Below are positions 1-8,100 of a stretch of 64,000 nucleotides of DNA, in pieces. The position numbers and the translations under genes are program-made. Below the pieces are notes generated by a model, which made no database searches, was not told where the DNA came from, and was given only the letters and a program-made list of their open reading frames with translations. Source of the DNA: Rhodococcus ruber (GTDB taxonomy: Bacteria; Actinomycetota; Actinomycetes; Mycobacteriales; Mycobacteriaceae); NCBI RefSeq assembly GCF_027270735.1, contig NZ_JAPWIJ010000002.1:434001-498000 (forward strand), read 5' to 3'. Every line of letters begins with the position of its first letter. The stretch's first letter is position 1.

Positions 1-4
1 CAGA

Positions 5-481
5 ATGCACTCGTTGTTGCTCACTGCGATGCGCGCCGATCTGGGTCTACTCGATCCCAGCGCCGAGGCCACACTGATCTTCACCACGAAGGAAGTGGAA
101 TCGGGTGTGCTGGCGGATCGGTCCACGGCAGCCGGGTGCAGCGGAGTGCAGCTGATCGATCTGCTCAAGGATTTCGGTGTGACTCCGCTGCTCGGTGCGG
201 CGGACGACTACGTGATGTTCGACGCCCTGGTGGCCCAATGCGAGGAGCTCTACAGCGCCGTGAGCCCGAACTTCCAGGCGGTGCTGCGGCACATCGGCGA
301 CGAGATCCATCTCGCCATCAGGCCTGACCTCACCGATGCACGACTCGACGAAATCTACGACATCGCCGTCCGTCTGGTCGAGGCAGGACTACGTGGAAGC
401 ATCCACCGCAGAGACGGATTGGACGGCAGCAGCCTGTTCCTCATCGACCCGACGCATAGAGCAGGCGTGGATCGGGTGTAG
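5..481 (+). CDS. Hypothetical protein, possibly 5'-truncated by the window edge
   Basis: The frame is open to the left edge, so the ATG at 5 may be internal to a longer protein. The visible 158 residues are soluble and mixed helical, with no signal peptide or membrane segment. I do not recognise the family. The last 73 codons (from about 260) recur almost unchanged at 2446-2665, so this is the more complete of two copies. Codon use is GC-rich like the bulk of the window and unlike the lower-GC genes between the two copies. No function is proposed. Confidence 0.6.
   Translation: MHSLLLTAMRADLGLLDPSAEATLIFTTKEVESGVLADRSTAAGCSGVQLIDLLKDFGVTPLLGAADDYVMFDALVAQCEELYSAVSPNFQAVLRHIGDEIHLAIRPDLTDARLDEIYDIAVRLVEAGLRGSIHRRDGLDGSSLFLIDPTHRAGVDRV
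260..481 (+). repeat. Direct repeat, copy 1 of about 220 bp
   Basis: This stretch, the 3' end of the first gene, matches 2446-2665 with only scattered base differences, including the stop codon. Both copies are in the same orientation. Between them lie about 2 kb, including two lower-GC minus-strand genes, so the repeat may mark a duplication or recombination event that brought them in. Confidence 0.85.
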
Positions 482-782
482 CGAGCGCGAAACGCTCCCC
501 TCATGCGCGAGGTCGGGGTGCTATCGTGCCATTCGCTCTAGCTATAGGACGTGCTTTGCGGTACGAAGCTGGATTGGGTGGCTGCGTCGCTCGATGCCGC
601 CGTCCCCTGGCAACTGTGACCATCATCCAGCTGCTGGTGCGGGCGTTCGTCAGGACGCGCGAGCACGCGGCCCTGCGCGCAACGACAGCAGCAGAGGCTT
701 TCGGCAGCGGTGACCGCTTTAGATAAGCCGATATTGCAACTCACCGTCCATAGGTATCCGGGGGACACGGCGCTTAGTTGAC
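482..782. other. Non-coding gap, nothing convincing
   Basis: About 300 bases between the end of the first gene and the convergent gene at 783. Short open frames are present but none has a ribosome-binding site or recognisable product. A weak 5-bp hairpin (483-497) follows the first gene's stop codon and could be a poor terminator. Confidence 0.4.
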
Positions 783-1595
783 TCACACTGCCAAGTAACT
801 GGTTACAAAATCGGTGGTCTCGGATTCCAGCAGGGCGGAAGGGAGGTCGGGATGATGAATCGTCTGCGGAGTGGGAACCACCCGCAACCGCGACCCAAAT
901 CGCGATTCAAGCTCATCCGTATCGATCGCCCGCCGAGTCACTTCATCATCGAGCAGCACTACGCAGAGAACTGCACTGTCGGGGACGGTCACACTGAGCG
1001 AAGACCGGACCTCGAAAGTCAGCGCGCCGGAGAACGGCCGTACACGCCCGAACCATCTTTCGGTACACGCCTTGTGAATAGCCGAAGTCAGATCGTCAAG
1101 TTCCAGGGAGGGGCGCGGACGTTTTCCAGGACGGAAATAATCCATTGGATCCTCGTAACACTCATCTAGCACCTGACTGAAGTCATGCTCAAGACTTGAG
1201 ATAGGCCGCAGGGCAGCGCGAAGTTGCTCGCGGGTGAAGCCAGGAAGGTACTCGCGTGGCAGGCTGCCCTCATTCCAATGGTAAAGAACTTCGCCAATGT
1301 CGAAAGGCGCAAAAGACCATTGTCCGGCATCAACGCCAGATGACGTTTCCAGTATATTTCGATCAAGAATCAACGCAACTCGACCCCGACCACGAAGAAG
1401 TGGATCATCTGGATTTCCGAAATTTCGCCTCCCGGGTCCAAGATAAAAGGAAACGCTTCGGCCTGTTGCACTTTCAATTGAGATCTGTTTGCCACTCGAA
1501 ACCCAGGCCGACAACGCACGAGTTCCAGCAACAAATGAAAGTGGCGACCGCTTTGCAAGCCTACTTATTTGATTGCGTCTATTTTCAAGGGTCAC
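783..1595 (-). CDS. Hypothetical protein in low-GC island
   Basis: 270 residues starting at a GTG preceded by a good GGGGAGG ribosome-binding site about a dozen bases upstream. It is soluble with no clear signal peptide or membrane helices. There is a basic N-terminus (residues 1-20), a Tyr/Pro-rich middle (about residues 115-170) and a C-terminal half with alternating hydrophobic strands. I do not recognise the family. Base composition is clearly lower in GC than the NRPS region, like its neighbour the RmlC-like gene, with which it shares strand. The pair probably forms a small transferred unit near the edge of the polysaccharide locus. A sugar-related role is only a guess from context. Confidence 0.6.
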   Translation of the reverse strand: MTLENRRNQISRLAKRSPLSFVAGTRALSAWVSSGKQISIESATGRSVSFYLGPGRRNFGNPDDPLLRGRGRVALILDRNILETSSGVDAGQWSFAPFDIGEVLYHWNEGSLPREYLPGFTREQLRAALRPISSLEHDFSQVLDECYEDPMDYFRPGKRPRPSLELDDLTSAIHKACTERWFGRVRPFSGALTFEVRSSLSVTVPDSAVLCVVLLDDEVTRRAIDTDELESRFGSRLRVVPTPQTIHHPDLPSALLESETTDFVTSYLAV

Positions 1596-1660
1596 TCAAA
1601 TCCACGCCTCCCCGTTAAAGATGAATAATCTTTCAAGCAAAGTACCGTTCCATCAATCTA

Positions 1661-2188
1661 TCAATAAATAGAGCTGAACGAATACGGAATATCTTTGGCG
1701 TCGAGGGAGGCTTTGAACTGATCTGGGTTATCCGGAGTGTATAGCTCCGTAGGGAAGTTCACAATAACTGCGTCAACGAGTCCGATATTTCGAATTGCAT
1801 GATACACACCCTCAGGTATGTTAATTATCATGCGATTCCGCTCATGCAAGAATACCTCGAAAACTTTCTGCGCAGTTGGCGAATCTTCACGACAATCAAA
1901 CATCACGAGCTGAACTTCGCCTGACAGCAGAAACAATCGGTCCTCATGGCTGTAGTGGACTCCCCAGCCCTTGACCATTCTCGGACGAATCGTAAAAAAG
2001 TAAGAGTACGTAAGGGGTTTTGCAGACCACTCCCAATCAGGGTTGAACATCTCACACAGCGAACCCCGCTCATCAACGATGCTTCCACACGAACGCATTT
2101 TAACTAGATGCGGCAGAGTTAGAATCAAATTTCCATCGTCGTCAACAGTCTGCTCGTCTTGTTTAGCGTTGATCACCTTTGCCCCCAT
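1661..2188 (-). CDS. RmlC-like cupin, probable dTDP-4-keto-6-deoxyhexose 3,5-epimerase
   Basis: 175 residues from the ATG at 2188; the open frame extends upstream but only into repeat-derived sequence. The protein has the RmlC-type single-cupin layout: a 'GSIVDERGSL' opening (about residues 33-42), a 'KGWGVHYSHEDRLF' segment carrying the family's conserved catalytic-type His, and a 'IPEGVYHAIRN' strand. Family members epimerise C3 and/or C5 of dTDP-4-keto-6-deoxyglucose on the way to dTDP-L-rhamnose or related sugars. No rmlA, rmlB or rmlD is visible here, so substrate would have to come from elsewhere. The length is close to the roughly 180 residues usual for RmlC. The gene sits in lower-GC sequence between the two direct repeats, suggesting transfer. 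Confidence 0.75.
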   Translation of the reverse strand: MGAKVINAKQDEQTVDDDGNLILTLPHLVKMRSCGSIVDERGSLCEMFNPDWEWSAKPLTYSYFFTIRPRMVKGWGVHYSHEDRLFLLSGEVQLVMFDCREDSPTAQKVFEVFLHERNRMIINIPEGVYHAIRNIGLVDAVIVNFPTELYTPDNPDQFKASLDAKDIPYSFSSIY

Positions 2189-2371
2189 CAGATGCACGTT
2201 AGTACGGCTACGGTACCGGCTTGCCAGGCAAACTGCGACTTGTCTGTAACGGTAAAGGGTTCTCGCCCCCAGGCACCGTTGGTGCGGTCGCCGTTGACGC
2301 CGGCTTGCAGCCATGGGCCGAATCAATGCGGAAATATCGATCTTTTCGTAGTGGCTGATGTGCCGGACTGA

Positions 2372-2665
2372 ATGGTTCGAGATTGTGGTCTCAAGGCCGG
2401 GCTTTGCCCCGGGCATGATGGCTTCGCCAATGTCGGTCAGGCGGTGAGCCCGAACTTCCAGGCGGTGCTGCGGCACATCGGCGACGAGATCCATCTCGCC
2501 ATCAGGCCTGGCCTCACCGATGATCGTCTCTACGAAATCTACGACATCGCCGTCCGTCTGGTCGAGGCCGGATTACGTGGAAGCATCCACCGCAGAGACG
2601 GATTGGACGGGAGCAGCCTGTTTCTCATCGACCCGACGCATCATGCAGGGATGGATCGGCTGTAG
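2372..2665 (+). pseudogene. Truncated second copy of the left-edge gene
   Basis: From 2446 on this frame repeats the C-terminal 73 codons of the gene ending at 481, with a few substitutions (for example Asp to Gly and His-Ala for Arg-Ala). Sequence 5' of 2446 is unrelated to the first copy. It opens with about 25 codons of unfamiliar sequence, so the protein lacks the first half of its relative. It most likely represents a gene fragment left by duplication or recombination. The stop is 7 bp from the stop of the convergent wzz-like gene. Sequence 2189-2371 contains no recognisable gene. Confidence 0.65.
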
Positions 2666-2672
2666 TTTCGTC

Positions 2673-3284
2673 CTACTGCGCGGGCCTGTTCGACCGACGC
2701 CGGATGAGCACCAACGCAACACCGAGCAACAATCCCACTGCAGCACCGATCACCAGGTAGTGCGCAGTGTTCGGCCGGATCGGAGCAGACGCCGTCTCGG
2801 GCTGGTGACGTATCCCGACGGCCGCCGAGGGAATCTCACCGTCCTCTGGAGCCTCCAGCTCTGCAACCACTGCACTCAGTTCGATAGCCATGGTGTTGGC
2901 GATGTCGCGTGCGAGCTCCGGAGAGTTGTCGGTGGCGACGACGTCGAACACGGCACTGTCCGCGGAATACGACATCGAAACCTTCTGAGCCAGCTCCGCC
3001 GGACTGAGATCGAGTGCGAGCTCGTCGACAACTGTCGATGCGAGCAGATTGCCTTTCACCAGTTCCGCATACGCCGCGATCCGTTGCTGCGAAAACAGGT
3101 CCGTCCTGTATTCATCTTGTCTGAAGGTCTGATTCGGCGTGGAGACGAACATCTGAGCCCGCGATTCGTATACCGGGGTCACCAACAAGGTGATACCAAA
3201 TGCCACGGACACCGATACGACGACGGACACGGCAACGATTCGCCAGCCCGCCCTGATGATGTCTCCGAAGCGTTGCTCGCTCAC
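2673..3284 (-). CDS. Wzz/YveK-type chain-length determinant, no kinase domain
   Basis: 203 residues with the Wzz layout: a first transmembrane helix at about residues 14-36, a periplasmic-side domain with the family's 'VTPVYESRAQMFVST' segment straight after it, the 'ELARDIANTMAIEL' helix, and a second transmembrane helix at about 175-193. The protein then stops after a short basic tail (RRRSNRPAQ). In Gram-positive capsule systems such proteins form the membrane half of a split Wzz/BY-kinase and set polymer length together with the Wzy polymerase. The kinase half is missing here; full or degenerate kinase fusions occur at 18620 and 50441. It is about 19 bp upstream of the protease-coding region at 3304 on the same strand order, but with no evident coupling. 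Confidence 0.85.
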   Translation of the reverse strand: MSEQRFGDIIRAGWRIVAVSVVVSVSVAFGITLLVTPVYESRAQMFVSTPNQTFRQDEYRTDLFSQQRIAAYAELVKGNLLASTVVDELALDLSPAELAQKVSMSYSADSAVFDVVATDNSPELARDIANTMAIELSAVVAELEAPEDGEIPSAAVGIRHQPETASAPIRPNTAHYLVIGAAVGLLLGVALVLIRRRSNRPAQ

Positions 3285-3303
3285 CTCGCGCCGTCTACCT
3301 GCA

Positions 3304-3978
3304 TCAGCTTCCTACCGGCCGGAAACCCGCACCCGGAGCCCCCGATGCGCTCAGCAAACGCATCGATTCCGGCGCGGATGCGTAGGCGGTGGGACTGAGC
3401 AACGGAGCGCCCGAGGCATGGCTGGCGATTCCGACGAGCGTGGTTCCGGCCACCAGTGGGGCGCCGGAGTCGGCCCAGACGGTGACGACATCGGACATCA
3501 GATCGCTACCCCGAGTGTCGACGATGGTGCCGCACGTCAGTCCGCTGCCGAGCCCGCTCTTGCAGACCGGTTGCCCCACCGATCCGATGCCGATGTCCGT
3601 CACGGTGATTCCGCCGAGACTCGACACCGGAGTGACCTTGGTGGGATCGAGGACGATGACGCCGTAATCGGGTCCCCAATGCCCGACGGCCGTAGTGCCG
3701 ACCGGGGCCGCGGGCGATCCGACGAGGGTGACGGGCAGACCCGTGCGGAGAATGCAGTGCCCTGCGGTGAGTGCGACGAGTCGTCCGGCGTCGTCGTATC
3801 CGACGGCCGCGATGGAGCAGGCGGTGAGGTCGTCGATGCCTCCGGTGGTGACGAACCCACTGCCGGGGCCAACGACCGGAAGAGGTGCCGCAGCGGCGTT
3901 ACCTGGGGTTATTACGCCGACGGCCATCACCGCGGCCGCGAACAGTCCACTGACGAAACCGAGTCGGGCGTTCTTCAT
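3304..3978 (-). CDS. Secreted trypsin-like (S1 fold) serine protease
   Basis: From the ATG at 3978 the protein has 224 residues; an ATG three codons upstream (3987) sits only 2 bases from a GAGGAG ribosome-binding site, so either is possible. A signal peptide covers about residues 1-31 (basic start, hydrophobic core, Ala-rich cleavage region). The S1 triad can be traced: 'TAGHC' gives His74, 'PDYGVIVLD' the Asp, and 'ADSGAPL' Ser171. The last motif replaces the usual GDSGGP, with Asp-Ser-Gly kept but both flanking positions changed. Cys pairs around His74 and at 139/149 fit disulfides in an exported protein. It probably acts in the cell envelope; the substrate is unknown. Confidence 0.8.
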   Translation of the reverse strand: MKNARLGFVSGLFAAAVMAVGVITPGNAAAAPLPVVGPGSGFVTTGGIDDLTACSIAAVGYDDAGRLVALTAGHCILRTGLPVTLVGSPAAPVGTTAVGHWGPDYGVIVLDPTKVTPVSSLGGITVTDIGIGSVGQPVCKSGLGSGLTCGTIVDTRGSDLMSDVVTVWADSGAPLVAGTTLVGIASHASGAPLLSPTAYASAPESMRLLSASGAPGAGFRPVGS

Positions 3979-4067
3979 GGTGGGCATTGCTCCTCGACGA
4001 AAGTTCGGGGCGGTATCAGCGAAAAATGCTCGCAATTCGCCACCATCCAAACAGTTGCGGGCTACGA

Positions 4068-4238
4068 ATGCGAGTCATGATGTGGATACTCGGCATCGTC
4101 GCCGTCTGGTTGTTGATCGGGGCTGTCACCGCCGTGTGTATCGCGCTCGGCATTCGCCGTGTCGATGCCGAGCAAGCTGCAGCCGAGTTGGCGTGCAGAA
4201 TCACTGACGAGATACCACTGCACAAGCACGCCGCGTAG
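4068..4238 (+). CDS. Small single-pass membrane protein
   Basis: 56 residues from the ATG at 4068: a hydrophobic helix (about residues 4-26) followed by a charged tail ending in HKHAA. Divergent from the protease, whose start lies about 90 bp away. The frame is open further upstream but the membrane helix begins right after this start. The codons are GC-rich in third positions, which supports coding. It stops 10 bp from the convergent methyltransferase. No family is recognised and the function is unknown. Confidence 0.45.
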   Translation: MRVMMWILGIVAVWLLIGAVTAVCIALGIRRVDAEQAAAELACRITDEIPLHKHAA

Positions 4239-4247
4239 TCGAGGGTG

Positions 4248-5126
4248 TCACGGCGCAGGCGTATCTCCGGCTTCCAGCGTGAATTGCACCACGTCGATGC
4301 GTGAACTCTTGAATCGCGCCGACGAGCCGGTGAGGTACTGGACGTACTTGTCGTACGTCGTCTCCGAGGACACGGCGATGGCCTCGTCGCGAGATGCGAT
4401 GAGTTTCTCGGCCCACGTGTCGAGTGTCCTCGCGTAGTGCAGCCTCAGCGGATGCTCCCGAAGCAACTCGAAGCCTGCCTCGGCCGCCTTGGACTTCACC
4501 ACCTTCACGAGCGTCAACTGTCCGCCGGGAAAGATGTCCCGCAGGATGAAGCGTGAGAAGTGTGCGTCCTCGCGCGTGAGTCCACCTGCCCCGGACGCCG
4601 CATCGGGCGGCGTGATGACGATGGTGTGCAACAACATTCGCCCACCCGTCCGCAACACCGATCGGCACTTCGCGAAGAACGCGGAGTATCGGTTACGCCG
4701 AAAATGCTCGAACGCACCGATACTGACGATCCGGTCGACGGGCTCGTCGAACTCTTCCCACCCCTGCAACCGGATGTCGACGGTACGGTCCGTCGACAGG
4801 CCCGCAACAACAGTGCGTCCGTGCTCGTACTGATTTCGGCTCAACGTCAGACCGATGACGTTGACGTCGTACTTCTCGACCGCTCGCTTGGCGAGAGCTC
4901 CCCAACCGCAGCCGATGTCGAGCAGAGTCATCCCTGGCTTCAGGTCGAGCTTGCCGAGCGCAAGGTCGATCTTGGCCGTCTGCGCCTCCTCCAGCGTCAT
5001 GTCCTCACGCTCGAAGTAGGCGCAGCTGTACGTCATACTCGGATCGAGGAACAGCGCGAAGAACTCGTCCGACAGGTCGTAGTGTGCTCGCACGTCATCG
5101 ACGTAGGGCTCCAATTGTTCGCTCAT
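4248..5126 (-). CDS. Cyclopropane-mycolic-acid/fatty-acid synthase-type methyltransferase
   Basis: 292 residues. It has the class-I SAM fold of the CfaS/CmaA/MmaA family: N-terminal 'HYDLSDEFFALFLDPSMTYS' region, SAM-binding 'DIGCGWG' at residues 70-76, and 'SIGAFEHF' around 135-142, which holds the Glu and aromatic cluster used in lipid cyclopropanation or methylation. Length matches mycobacterial CmaA/MmaA proteins (about 287-300). Family members transfer a methylene or methyl group from SAM to double bonds in acyl chains. The ATG at 5126 overlaps the NRPS stop by one base (TGATG), so the two are almost certainly co-translated. It may therefore modify an acyl chain attached to, or supplied for, the NRPS product rather than mycolic acids; that is inference. 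No sign of degeneration is seen. Confidence 0.88.
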   Translation of the reverse strand: MSEQLEPYVDDVRAHYDLSDEFFALFLDPSMTYSCAYFEREDMTLEEAQTAKIDLALGKLDLKPGMTLLDIGCGWGALAKRAVEKYDVNVIGLTLSRNQYEHGRTVVAGLSTDRTVDIRLQGWEEFDEPVDRIVSIGAFEHFRRNRYSAFFAKCRSVLRTGGRMLLHTIVITPPDAASGAGGLTREDAHFSRFILRDIFPGGQLTLVKVVKSKAAEAGFELLREHPLRLHYARTLDTWAEKLIASRDEAIAVSSETTYDKYVQYLTGSSARFKSSRIDVVQFTLEAGDTPAP

Positions 5127-8100
5127 CACGCCACACCTTTCCCCACCGCATCGGTGCCGATCACTCGGCCTAGTGCACGGGCACCGAGCTCGCCCAGCAT
5201 GTCTTCGTGTTCCACATCCACCCGGTGAACCGACATCCGGCCGTCCACGACGTCCGTCCACTGCTCCGCACCGTGCGAGCCACGAGCGGCGAAGTAGTGC
5301 ACCGGACCCGCGAACACCGCCGGCGCGTACGACGCCACCCAGGTGGGAGCCATCGAGACGGGGCGATACATTCGCTGCAGGTGATCCTCGGTGAGGAACG
5401 CCAGTTCACTTCTGTTCTCGCGCAATCGATCCACGATGTCCTCGAACGAGTCTCCCTCGACCCCGAGCTGACGAGCGAGATCGTCGATGCCGAACTCTGC
5501 CGCATCTTTCGGCGCCGAGAGCTGTGCGTCGACGAGCGCGAGCAGTGCGACGTCTTCACCTTCCGACTGCAGTTGCGTGGCAACAGCATGCGCGATCACG
5601 CCGCCGAGAGACCACCCGAGCAGGTGATAGGGACCGTGCGCCTGAACACCTCGGATCTCGCGCACATACCTCTCGGCGAACTCCTCGATCGAGGTCGGTT
5701 CAGCGCCGCCGTCGGCGATGCCGGGCACCTGCAGCCCGTACACCGGCCGGTCGGTCTCCCTCAGCAGCGAGAAGTAACTCCACGCGATTCCGATGGCCGG
5801 GTGCACACAGAACAGCGGCGCACCCACGCCCTCGGTTCGGAGCAGAAGCACCACATCGAAGGCACTGTCGACACCATGCTCGCCCGCGTCGAGTTGCGTG
5901 GCCAGGGCCGAGGTCGTCGGATGTACCAGCAGCAGGCTGATGGGAATCCGACGGCCCAGCCGGTCCCCCAGCGCATCCATCACCTGCACAGCGGAGAGGG
6001 AGTGTCCGCCGAGATCGAAGAAGTTGTCATCTACACCGATGTCCTCGCCGGCCACCTGCAGTACGTGTGAGAACACGTCATGCACCAACACTTCGTTCGC
6101 GGAAACCGGGACACGCCGTTCGGTCGACATGACCGACGGCTCGGGCAGCGCGCTCACATCGACCTTGCCGGACAACGTCGTCGGCAATGCGTCGACGACG
6201 GTCACGGTACCGGGCACCATGTACGCCGGGAGGGTCCTGGCCAGGAACTCGCGAGCTTCCCGCGGTTCGACGTCGCCCACCACGTAGGCAGCAAGTGAGT
6301 GCGCATGACCGATCACGCTGGCCTGGAGCACATTCCAGTGACGCAGCAGCGCCGCTTCCACCTCTGACAGCTCGATGCGATGGCCGCGAACCTTGACCTG
6401 TGAATCCACTCGGCCGAGATATTCGAGTTCGCGATCGCTACCCCGAACCACGCGGCTCCGAACCACCCAGCGCACGAGATCGCCTGTTCGGTAGAGCCGA
6501 CCGTCGCCGAAGGGATTGGCAACGAAGCTACTTGCCGTCGTTCCACTCTGCCCCAGATATCCTTCGGCAAGACCGGCCCCGCTCAGGTAGAGCTCCCCGA
6601 CGACGTTGTTTCCCACCGGGCGTAGACGGGCATCGAGAACCACAGCGTCGAAGCCGCGAACCGGTCCGCCTATGGTCACCGGCACCGCCGGGCCCCACTC
6701 ACGCTGGTCGGTGGTGCAGGTGCTCATGACGGTCCCCTCCGTGGGGCCGTAGGCGTTGAACACCGAGCGGTGACGCGACCATCGCTGCAGCAGAGCAGAA
6801 TTGGCGGCCTCACCCGCCATGACGATCACCCGAAGCGACGGCACGGCCTCTGCGTCGGTCACCTGCAGCACGGTCGGCGTGAGGCAGGCATGGGTCACCT
6901 GCTGTCGATCGATGAGCGCTTCGAGCTCACGCCCTCCGTGTACCTCGGACGGAACGATCACCACGCTGGCTCCCGCACCGACGGCCATCAGTGTCTCGAA
7001 GATCGACGCATCGAAACTCGGCGACGCGAACTGGAGCACTCGGGATTCCGGCTTCACTCCGAAGAGATCTTGTTGGCTCTCCACCAGATTGGCGATGCCG
7101 CGGTGCGTCACCCGCACACCTTTGGGTGCCCCGGTCGAACCGGAGGTGTAGACGACGTAGGCCACGCTGTCCAGCGGGGCTTCAGGCCCATCGACACGGT
7201 CGAGTTCGTCACCGGTGACGCTCACCCAGTCGCTACCGGCCGAATGGAAGTCGGCAGCCGAGATTCCAGTGACCGGGCCTGAGCTCTCGAGGATCTCCTG
7301 CACCCGGGCCACAGGTTGAGACGGGTCGATGGACAGGAAACCTGCTCCGGTCTTGGCCACGGCCCAGATCGCGACGAGGTAATCGACGGAGCGAGGGTAG
7401 GCGATGGCCACCAGAGCGCCGGGACGAGCTCCTGCACGTATCAGGCTGTCTGCCAGCGCATTCGACTGTCGATCCACGTCGCGGTAGGTCAACGATCGCG
7501 ACTCGTCGATCACCGCGGTGTTGTCCGGCCAGCTCGTCACTGCCTGCTCGAACACTGCCGCCAACGTGCATTCGGATGCGCTGTCGCGGTGGGAGGCGAC
7601 GACCGACGGGGCGTGCCCGAACTCCGCACTGCCGAGCCGAGTGGTGGGATGCGCCCCGACCATGGTCAGCACCTCGGTCAGGCGCTCGGCGAGTCCGAGA
7701 ATCACCGATCGCGAGAACCGTGCGGGCGAGTACCCGAGATGGCCGATCAGTCCGGACTCGGACTCGTCGACCAAGACCTCGAGGTCGAACTGCGTGGCCG
7801 TGATGTCGACGCGACGCGGGGTGATCGCCGACGCCCCCAGTTCGATTGATGGAGTTGCCGTATCGCCGAAGGCGAGGAGAACTTGGAACAGCGGATGGGT
7901 ATCGACAGCGCGGGTGGGTTGCACTGCGTCCACCACCCACTCGAACGGTACATCCGAGTTCGCGAATGCATCGAGATCCCGGTCCCGCACAGCGGTCACG
8001 AAGTCCTCGAACGTCGTCGACGGGTCGACCTCCGTCCTGAGTACGACGGTACCGACGAACATGCCGACGAGGTGGTCGAGCGCTGGGTCGGATCGGCCCG

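Noticed and set aside
2189..2494. Upstream extension of the RmlC-like frame to 2494
   Set aside because: Beyond 2188 the translation runs antisense into the duplicated plus-strand repeat and has no cupin similarity, so the ATG at 2188 is the real start.
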